Assembly (NCBI GenBank): GCA_026260175.1 | Contig: JAKCWW010006915.1 | Coordinates: 1 to 30,860 of the forward strand | Direction: 5' to 3' | DNA length: 30,860 nucleotides | Origin: Reticulitermes lucifugus | Taxonomy: Eukaryota > Arthropoda > Insecta > Blattodea > Rhinotermitidae | In this document: piece by piece, positions 10,329 through 18,266 of the stretch | Layout: each line of letters begins with the position of its first letter | How positions within the stretch are numbered: position 1 is the stretch's first letter | Position numbers and translations under genes: made by a program | Notes under the pieces: model-generated | Told to the model about the DNA's origin: nothing | Database searches by the model: none | Seen by the model: the letters and a program-made list of their open reading frames with translations, nothing else

Positions 10329-10567
10329 CAGTCAATCCTCGCTATCCGCGTGTTCCGTGTTCGCGGGTGCACTCATTCGCGCGAAATAAAGTGTAACCCA
10401 TTTTTTGCCATTCACGGGCACCTCGCGGCTATTCACGGCCATGCTTAGCATTATTTTGTAATTAATAATGGCATCCAATCACATACAGTCAATCCTCGCT
10501 ATTCACGTTTTCCGTATTCACGGGGTTTTCTAGGAACCTAACCCCCGCAAATAGCGAGGATTGACTC
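10329..10567. mobile_element. pogo/Tigger-like MITE with TA target sites and a nested short copy
   Basis: Two direct copies of CAGTCAATCCTCGCTAT start at 10329 and 10486, each preceded by TA. The right end, reverse-complemented, reads GAGTCAATCCTCGCTAT and is followed by TA (10568-10569). The CAGTC...CCTCG start, the TA duplication and the CG-rich TTCGCG-type interior resemble pogo/Tigger non-autonomous elements. The inner copy (10486-10567, 82 bases) has inverted ends by itself. No transposase is encoded. Confidence 0.75.
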
Positions 10568-12037
10568 TATGTTAACTTGACTAATACGAAGTCAGCGCAA
10601 CTCAGTGATCACAGACGGCTAAGAACTTGCTAAAAATGGAGTGTAAATCCAACAAATGTCGCGACATTTCTTATATATATATATGCCATAGAGAGTTTTA
10701 AAAGATTTCCGTAGATCGTTCCATACCTAGTTCTGTGGCGAATTTAGAATAACGGCCTAGCACTAAATTACATACTTGTGCCTTTTTAGTGTAAGATCAT
10801 TCTGTATTAATAATAGTTAATATCAGCAGTAGCAGTAGTAACATAAGTAGTAACTGTACGCATAGCATAAAAATATTGGCTCCTTCACTCCCTTTGGTCT
10901 ATCTCGAAAGCCACAAAACTTACGGTAACGGTATGCGACACTTAAATTTGCCTTCTGGTTTACTGTATAACACTTGAAAGGAATATTTTACTTCTGTATA
11001 ATCCTTTAGCAAGCTTTAAATGCGCGCAGAAACACGAACACATCTTCAAGTAAATTGACCGTTAGTACTGTCCTTTCTTCTCAAGCATTAAAATTCTGTC
11101 ATGGACCTTGGCTTCAAACACAAGCTTCCTCTATTCCCGACGGTCGCTTACCATTGCATGCCTGTTTTTATTCCAATTATATTTAAAACTTCTACAACCT
11201 CCTCCGTCCATCTTTTACGTGGTCTTACTTTTTTCCTTTTTCCTTCCATTGTTGCTGTTGCAATTTGTTTTGTCGTTCGTTAGTTTCACATGTTTTAGCA
11301 GTTTAAGAGATGTAAACATCTGTACCATCATGCCAGATTTGTGATTGTCACGTAATTAACAGTGAAGATCGCTGTCTCTGGAATGTGATGCCGAATAATC
11401 TGGTAGAGATTTATCGACGTTTTGCAAGAAAAACTCCTGCATTTTTTCTCGAACCCCAGTATTTTTTAGACTGTGTCCTCTTCTACCCGAAAAATGGAGG
11501 CAGTGCATTCTGTCAAAACATCTGTGAATTTCTACCAGAATAAACGGCATCTTCTATCCTGAAGGTGTAGTCAATGTTCTCCTCTGCAAAGTGGGTAAAT
11601 TTATATCAGACCGCCAGTACGTATTTTACCCTAAAGATAGAGGGAGAATGGTCTGTTGAAACTGCAATAAATATCTACCAGGCTGCACAGTGACACATAT
11701 CAGAATACAATAGCGTTGCACCCCATAACTAGAAGAGCATTGTCAACAAATGACACAAAACGGGGCTGTAGATTCCTTGCTTCCAAGGCTGCCTTGAAGA
11801 GAGGTTTCTCTCGACATGACGTTGTAACGGTCACACCCCTACGTTACACAAAGAAATTTACTTTAAAGTGGCGGTCATGTTTCTTGTCAAGCAAAAAGAC
11901 AACGAAAAGACGCAGTGTAGTCGACTACTCCGTCAGGAATAAAAATATACTTCCTCCTACAGAAGTACTGTCATACTTATAGTGTTTTGATACATGTTAC
12001 ATTAATCTGCCGTTTACTACGTATAATAATATTCTAC

Positions 12038-12190
12038 GCCGAGCAGATTGGTATAGCGGTAACACTAGAGACTCCTATTCCGGAGATATCTAGTTCGTGT
12101 CTCGGTTTATTAGTCAGTTATCCTGAATGAGAATTCTTGTTCTTTTCCCTTCCAAGAAAGCGTTGGAAGAACACCTCTCTGTCATTGTTC
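12038..12190 (+). repeat. tRNA-derived SINE (plus strand)
   Basis: GCAGATTGGTATAGCGGTAA (A-box region) and TCTAGTTCGTGTCTCGG (B-box-like) are separated by an anticodon-arm-like GACTCCTATTCCGGAGA. The tRNA-unrelated body follows (TCAGTTATCCTGAATGAG). The 3' end is approximate. It resembles a tRNA but lacks the canonical GGTTCGAATCC and a 3' acceptor strand, so it is not a functional tRNA. Confidence 0.65.
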
Positions 12191-12280
12191 GACACTTTCC
12201 GACTCAATACTCATCAATTATCCTCACATTTGACGCTATATAATTGGAGTTAGTGACGTGAGAGCAACGTAAATTAAACA

Positions 12281-12300
12281 AACACACACATGTGTGTGTG
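12281..12300. repeat. Alternating purine-pyrimidine palindrome (AC)n(GT)n
   Basis: CACACACA is followed directly by TGTGTGTG, a perfect palindrome at the join of CA and TG runs. Confidence 0.9.
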
Positions 12301-12763
12301 TACGTGTATTAACAGTTGAGATCCTGATCTTTGTTGCCGGCAACAAAGGTCAACTTATCTACACAGTCACACCTAAAAGATTTACATCCTTTAATCACAA
12401 ACATTTTTATTTTAATTCCAAGACTCGTTGCTGTTACCATTATTTGCGGCCTGTTTCTTGTCTACTGCGCCGTTAACAAAATTGTATTTTCTCCACCGAT
12501 TATTATTTATATTATCTGCAACCATCATAATTAGCCTATCCCTTTACCAAAGCGCCCCCATACATTGTTAATAGGTTTTGCTACATAGCATTACATAAAC
12601 CATGTTCGCACTTTGAGAAAGTGTAGTTTCCTTTTCTTAAAATTCAAAGGAATACTCTTATATACGACAGTAAATATTATAGGTTAACTTGTGAGTGCAT
12701 CTTCAACTTCTCCGATTTCAGTTATAACGGAATGATTTTCTTCTTTTTGACTTTCAATTAGCC

Positions 12764-13009
12764 ATGCATTTTAAATGGATTCCCTGTCACAGAAGCATGA
12801 CACGCCCTCAGGTTGTGGATGGAGCAGACAGTATCCAGATATGGAGGGTAGATATGGATGTATTGAATAAGCGGCTGAGGACAGGTGGAAAGTTTTCCGC
12901 CTTCAGCGAGGGGTTGGGCATGGTAGATAACTTTATGGAATGCTACACAGCGCCTCGGACGTATGCTGATTCTTTGAAACTACCTACACAGAAGGAAAAC
13001 GAGACATGA
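12764..13009 (+). repeat. Probable repeat-derived open frame of 81 codons
   Basis: The frame includes RPQVVDGADSIQIWRVDMDV and then NKRLRTGGKFSAFSEGLGMV. I recall similar peptides (VADG..LQIWRVAA..LNKQSRTADKGWSSSLGVG) as recurrent repeat translations in cockroach and termite sequence, but I cannot assign a family. No splice context or domain supports a host gene. Confidence 0.35.
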
Positions 13010-13131
13010 AAATTGAGGTTGGAGTGCGAGGAGAACTGACAGAGAATTGAGCATTTCAGTGTGGATGAGAGGGTATTGTGAAAGGCGCCTTAAATACATA
13101 GCTTAAGAGGGTGTGGAAAAAATTAACGCGG

Positions 13132-13246
13132 CTTGTGTTACGGAGAAGTAGGGGGAGGGGCCTTGTGAACACAAACACCGGACTTCCTGGCTCGTGTTAC
13201 GAAGGAGTGGAGGGGTCCTTGTGAACACAGACTACGGACTTCCTAA
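13132..13246. repeat. Tandem duplication, two units of 59 and 56 bases
   Basis: Unit 1 (13132-13190) and unit 2 (13191-13246) share CTTGTGTTACG/CTCGTGTTACG, GGGGCCTTGTGAACACA/GGGGTCCTTGTGAACACA and CGGACTTCCT. They differ by small indels. Confidence 0.85.
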
Positions 13247-13494
13247 GAGTTTTTGCATTTGACGTGTTAAGTGACTGCCAAATTTCCAGAACGACTGTTT
13301 TCGATATAAATGGAAAATAACTTTTATTCATTACACTAATGATCTCCTTTATTTGCCTCTTGTTGCCGTATACTGTCCATCGACTGACAAAAAGTCCAGA
13401 AGGCAAGTAATGTTGCGTGTAATAAACCGTCGTCGCAAATTTTCTTTCTTCCTTTCTTTCTTTTTTTCTGAATCTTGACATCTGTCTGCCTACT

Positions 13495-13705
13495 CATTGC
13501 AGGTGTAGAGGTTATTGTTGCTCTTGATCACACTCAATCACACAGATTCGGTAGGAATCCTCTGGACGAGGGTTTGTCCCGTCGCAGAGACCTCTACCTG
13601 ACAACACAACACCCACAAGAGACCGACACCCACGCCTCCTGCGAGATTCGAACCCGCAATTCCAGCAGACCCACACCTTAGACCGCGAGGCCACCAGGAT
13701 CGGCC
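13495..13705 (-). repeat. tRNA-derived SINE (minus strand)
   Basis: On the minus strand TGGCCTCGCGGTCTAAGG (A-box, 13676-13693) and GGTTCGAATC (B-box, 13645-13654) have tRNA spacing. The body reads GAGGCGTGGGTGTCGG, GTTGTCAGGTAGAGGTC and TGTGATTGAGTGTGATCAAG. The 3' end near 13495 is approximate. The ORFs of 68-69 codons on either strand are fortuitous translations of this repeat. Confidence 0.75.
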
Positions 13706-14205
13706 GTCGGAAACTTAACATAATTAATTCTTAAATTATAGATGCGAATGCAATATTAGTACCGGTAGTATAAAGTAAGTTATGCAAAAATCTTTCGTTT
13801 ATACTGAGATCCACTGTGTATTTTGGCCGGATAAACTAAGCAGACTTGAGCCGCTCTTACTCCCTCATCTAAACTTCCTCCTGTCGCCAGAACGACGCTG
13901 AAGTAATAGCCTTTGTTTCAGACCAGCAGACGCCGCGATCAACAAGTAGTTTCTTGGCGATGATTCGCAGCATTGCTTTCATCCGGCGCCACCGTCCTTT
14001 TAACGTCTCCTCTTCCTTCTCCGTCCTTTGTCAGCGTCAGCTCCGTAAATTCTTACTTTCTATCAGAATTTGAAACCTTACGGTGGCGAGTTTAAAAATT
14101 ACGGTCTTCTGGAATGTTACACCGTGTAGAAATATATGTAGCAATCACTTTAAAGTTGTACCTACCGTGCATGTTTGAGATAATTATATACATAAACCAA
14201 CAATA

Positions 14206-14606
14206 NNNNNNNNNNNNNNNNNNNNNNNNNNNNNNNNNNNNNNNNNNNNNNNNNNNNNNNNNNNNNNNNNNNNNNNNNNNNNNNNNNNNNNNNNNNNNNN
14301 NNNNNNNNNNNNNNNNNNNNNNNNNNNNNNNNNNNNNNNNNNNNNNNNNNNNNNNNNNNNNNNNNNNNNNNNNNNNNNNNNNNNNNNNNNNNNNNNNNNN
14401 NNNNNNNNNNNNNNNNNNNNNNNNNNNNNNNNNNNNNNNNNNNNNNNNNNNNNNNNNNNNNNNNNNNNNNNNNNNNNNNNNNNNNNNNNNNNNNNNNNNN
14501 NNNNNNNNNNNNNNNNNNNNNNNNNNNNNNNNNNNNNNNNNNNNNNNNNNNNNNNNNNNNNNNNNNNNNNNNNNNNNNNNNNNNNNNNNNNNNNNNNNNN
14601 NNNNNN
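14206..14606. other. Assembly gap (401 N)
   Basis: The run of Ns has unknown true length. Long ORFs reported across it are artefacts. It sits inside a palindrome, a structure that often breaks short-read assemblies. Confidence 0.99.
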
Positions 14607-14708
14607 ACCCGGACAACGAGACAAAGCATAGTGCCTAGTTATTAAGAAACTTAATATGAGTCAAAGACAACATAATGAGAGATACAGTTAGTGGACGCTT
14701 CAAGAGAA

Positions 14709-14751
14709 ACCCCTGATGATGGCTAAAGCATAGCCGAAACATATGTAGGGT
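14709..14751 (+). ncRNA. Candidate type I hammerhead ribozyme
   Basis: The layout is stem I strand ACCC (14709-14712), core CTGATGA (14713-14719), one extra T, stem II GGCTA/TAGCC with a 5-base loop (14721-14735), GAA (14736-14738), a minimal stem III ACATATGT (14739-14746), A at the cleavage position 17 (14747), and stem I partner GGGT (14748-14751). This is the order of a type I hammerhead. Very short stem III is known for hammerheads in Penelope-like elements and retrozymes. The single T between A9 and stem II is non-canonical, so activity is uncertain. Confidence 0.5.
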
Positions 14752-15479
14752 GACAATATATATATAAAAAAGTGCAATATTGTTGGTTTATGTATATAAT
14801 TATAATATGTAGCAATGTTTCTGCGGAACCCACCTTCCGATACAGAACGGAGGCAACAGGTTTCATCTTAACGTTTGGTCATTATGCACCAAACCACACA
14901 GTGTCACACGTCAAGAGATCGTGGTATTGAGTTATTTTGTGCATCAGGTAAAGTGATATAGTAACTCGTGTACTACATTCCGTTTTGATAAACCACATAG
15001 GCCTACCAGCTTAGGTCCTCACACAAACATTACCTACTGTATCCACGATACCTTCAATTGATACTCTTTGCCTTTCAGTCCTTAAAATTGTATGCCTAAA
15101 AAGTAAATATTTTTCTTGCAGATAGATATTTTGTTCTGGGTTCTAACACAGTGTACTCTGGTAAGTGGGTGTTAACAATTCTGAGAAACGTACGGTTTCT
15201 AACTTATGGCCTATGTCCTTATTATAAAGGCAGCAGCGTTCCCCGAAATTTTGGTAACCACCTGCATAACTTCACAACGTCATAACCAGAATATCACTTC
15301 CTCCACAGTCAGTGGAACTTCACATCTTATTCGTTTCATAATTGTGGTCTTTCTTCAGAGGCGAATAGTTGTTTGTCTGTTCAAGAAATTCCCCTCCTTT
15401 GAAGGGATCCGAAGGTTCTTTGCAACGTTCCCACGAATCTGCCACCGGAATCTCTCCTGAACCAGTTGAATCCCATACA

Positions 15480-15500
15480 CTCTCTCTCTCTCTCTCTCTC
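15480..15500. repeat. (CT)n microsatellite
   Basis: An uninterrupted TC dinucleotide run. Confidence 0.95.
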
Positions 15501-16075
15501 ACCCTACGTATTTAACATCCATTTAAATAAATATTATTCTCCCAAATAAGCCAAACGTTATCAAGTGGCCCCTTCCATTCGGGGGTTTCGATAAAACCTT
15601 TGGATGCTTTTCTCACCTTTTGCATGTAGCTATCGCACCCCACTCACCTCCTCATCATTTCATTGCCCTTATAATATTTAGTGAGTAACATAATTGGTGA
15701 AGCTCCTTGTTATACGGTTTCTTTCATAGTCGTGGTAACTCATTCCTAGTAAATCCAGATACTCCTGTCAGCAACGTAACACTCCGTTCTCGAACACAAG
15801 CTGTGAATGTTGACGTAAGCAAGAAGTACTGGGTTAGTAAAGTTTACGCTTTCACTTATAAACTTCCTCACAAATGTCTTCTTCTTCTTCATTATTTGCT
15901 TGTACAGTATTTCTGTTAACGACGCCTTCTGTAACACAAGCTACGTAGTTTTGAATGTGTGTATAATAGTAAGTAATGAATTTTAAGAAATATGGAAGGA
16001 AGCGGGAATTGCCAAAATTAAGGTGCTACCCTGAAATTTTCCTGTAGAAATTTAAAAAGAAATCTTCAGGATAGT

Positions 16076-16160
16076 CGACGTCAAATCCGAGATCCGAACT
16101 GCGTGACTCCCGAATACAAATCACATGCAGTATCTTTAAACCAGCTTGTTGGGCCCAAAA
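16076..16160 (-). repeat. tRNA-like SINE head (minus strand)
   Basis: The minus strand reads CAAGCTGGTTTAAA (A-box-like, 16136-16150), then TTTGTATTCGGGAGTCACGC, then GCAGTTCGGATCTCGG (B-box-like, 16088-16103). The body beyond the tRNA head is not recognised, and the boundaries are approximate. Confidence 0.5.
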
Positions 16161-17544
16161 ATTCCCGTCAACAGCCTCTTCTAAACTGCTGATTTAATAA
16201 GACTGTAGAAGATTTTCTAAAAGTGCGTTTGGAGGTGGGGTCCTCTGTCTAAAATCTTCCTCTTCGATGCTGATTTGTTGTCAAAAAAAAGGCAGTATTA
16301 CATTTTACCACAAATTTTCTTTTCTTGCACATGCCTGTGGGTAGGTAGAACCTATAAGAAAGCATCAGATCCTCATAAGAGTTTTGTGGGAATCTATCTT
16401 ACGTAGATCAATCAAGTGTAAAGACAAGATGCTTCTGAAGAAAAATGAGTTGGGAGAGGAAGTGTGAGAAGTATAAAGCTGAATGTTCTCTACGGCCAGG
16501 AATTTGAAAGTCCTGCATGTTGCCAATCTTTAGTAATGCAGGAAGGCTGGTGTGTCATGTATAAACTGCCATAAAATGTTATCCTTCATTGCCCGTATTT
16601 ACCGAACAAGCACTGTCCTGTACTCAACACGCAAGGTCTGTCAGTTATCTCTGTTTAGTTTGACCACATAAGCTACTGTTAGGGCAGAACGATCCTGATA
16701 TTGCCTTTTTATTTATTTCTATCTACATAACAAGCGGTTCTCACTTTTTTACTGCTGTTGAGCGTATTTTTTAAAGTAGAAATTTGTGCCTCGAACATAA
16801 TGTGTATAGCACCTGTTAAATAAGCAGCTAATTAACTAAGTTCTCCTCAGAGCTACTTAAAGTTTACTGGACTGAAATACATTTTATGGCATCGGATTCA
16901 ATTGGTTCAGGATAGATTCCCATGGTTCGCTTTTCTAATATCACTGAAAAGTCTTGCAATGCATAAGAACAAGTAATTTCTTGGAGAGTCTCTTAATTAT
17001 CAAACGCGAAACAAAAAGCCAGTTTCAGGACTTACTTCATCCTAAGAACATAAACAACTGTCATCGCCAGGTTTTCAGGCGTTTCATTTTAATTTGGTAG
17101 CGTTTACACTTTAATGAGAGAAATAACAGAAGCTGTAGGAAGAGAAATGTTCTTTACGCTGGGTTTGAGGCAGTTATGCATCCAGTAGATAATACATGCA
17201 TAGAATTCTGCATTGATTAGTGGGTAGTTGCAAAACCCTCCTGCTTATGCCTTCGTGGTGTTGTGATTAATTAAGCTAGTGATTCCAGAGTAGTGACGCT
17301 GGGAAATTAAGCTCTAAATAGTTTTAGTCCTTTGAAGCTGAAAGTTTGTTACTACATTAAGACTATTAAAATTCAAGCAGTAGCACATGGAATGACACCA
17401 CAAACATATCTGTGTAAAGATTATGCATTTCCTCGCCTGCGACTTCGGTTATGTGTTAAAACAACCCAGTCATTCCTCTTGGGAAAAGTCGAAAAAATAT
17501 CTAGGAACATAGAACATGTCTTCTGGGTGATTACGTAGTTTAAT

Positions 17545-17815
17545 GTTCTACTGACTAAGCTATGGGCTGGGCTGGACGACAGAGAAATCGATCTCTGATA
17601 GGGACAAAAGGTTTTCCGCATCTCAAAGCGACCAGACAGTTTCTGGGGCCTACCCATCCTCCTAGTCAATGGCTATTAGGGACTGTCTTTTCCAGGGTAA
17701 AGCAGCCGAGGAGTGAAGCTGGCCACTCACCACCGTGTAGTGCGAAGGTTAAGAATGAGTGGAGCTATAAATCCAGTCCACCATATGCCTTCATGACCTG
17801 AAGAGGGACAATTTT
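17545..17815 (+). repeat. tRNA-derived SINE, diverged copy of the 29548-29810 family
   Basis: It parallels 29548-29810 over about 250 bases: GGGCTGG, ATCTCTGATAGGGACAAAA (against ATCCCTGCAGGGGCAAAA), CAGACAGTTTCTGGGGCC (against CAGACACGATCTGAGGCC), GCTGGCCACTCACCACCGTG (against GCTGGCCAGTCGTATCCGTC), and the 3' tail ATATGCCTTCATGACCTGAA. The A and B boxes are degraded. Confidence 0.7.
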
Positions 17816-17842
17816 ACTGCTACCTTATAATATTTTGTATGG

Positions 17843-17910
17843 TTAACAGCATTTCGGAGAAACTTGCTGCCTCTCCCTTCTTCTGCAAATTCCTCCGAAA
17901 TGCTTGTAAC
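17843..17910. repeat. Short foldback: inverted CTCCGAAATGCT arms
   Basis: AGCATTTCGGAG (17848-17859) and its exact reverse complement CTCCGAAATGCT (17893-17904) are separated by 33 bases. Pairing extends imperfectly to 18 bases with GTTAAC/TTGTAAC. The right arm is a copy of the CTCCGAAACGTTGGTAAC dispersed repeat. Confidence 0.7.
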
Positions 17911-18223
17911 CATCTACCACAATTGCATATGGTACCATGAGAAAGAAGACGCTATTATAGATTTTCACCGCCGTGAGAACCTGAAATCTCATTATGTTTT
18001 GAAAAGGTTGCTAAGAACTAATCTTCAAGTCTGAAGGTAGTGTTCATCTTTCACGCTACACAATCAGTGTCGAAGAAGTTGCCGCGCTTGCAAAGAGACT
18101 CTCTAGAACAGGGATGGCGATCCTTCTGGAGATTAAGTGCCATAAATCCTAGAAATTTATAATAATACAAGCTTTTAACGCGCCTTTGTGATGGCGGGGC
18201 AAAGAGAGGCGCGTTTGGATTGG

Positions 18224-18266
18224 AGGAATTTGTAGATTGCATTTGCAATGCAATCTACAAATTCCT
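18224..18266. repeat. Perfect 20-bp inverted repeat with 3-base spacer
   Basis: The left arm 18224-18243 (AGGAATTTGTAGATTGCATT) and right arm 18247-18266 are exact reverse complements around TGC. No T-run follows, so this does not resemble a terminator. The preceding CAGGGATGGCGATCCTT (about 18111) looks like a hAT terminal motif, but no matching other end is seen. Confidence 0.9.

Larger units (their letters stand above)
14146..14804. mobile_element. Palindromic hammerhead-bearing element interrupted by the assembly gap
   Basis: A perfect 26-base inverted repeat lies at 14180-14205 and 14778-14803, with the left copy ending exactly at the gap. A 12-base direct repeat ATATGTAGCAAT lies just outside (14134-14145 and 14805-14816) and has the look of a target-site duplication. 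The right arm carries the best hammerhead-like motif (14709-14751). By analogy with 3697-4000 and 8515-8795, the left arm should carry the inverted copy, now inside the Ns. There is no ORF outside the Ns. Confidence 0.65.

Noticed and set aside
11101..11344. Overlapping 60- and 78-codon hydrophobic ORFs
   Set aside because: Hydrophobicity comes from a T-rich tract (CTTTTTTCCTTTTTCC). The two frames overlap and neither resembles a known protein.
12038..12111. Functional tRNA gene
   Set aside because: A- and B-box-like segments are present, but the T-arm is not canonical, the acceptor stem does not close and a SINE body follows.
14092..14638. Long ORFs of 146-174 codons across the N run
   Set aside because: They are produced by translating Ns. 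The real bases on either side give only short peptides without motifs.
18111..18130. hAT transposon end (CAGGGATGGCGATCC)
   Set aside because: Only one end is visible. No inverted partner or 8-base target duplication was found within several kilobases.
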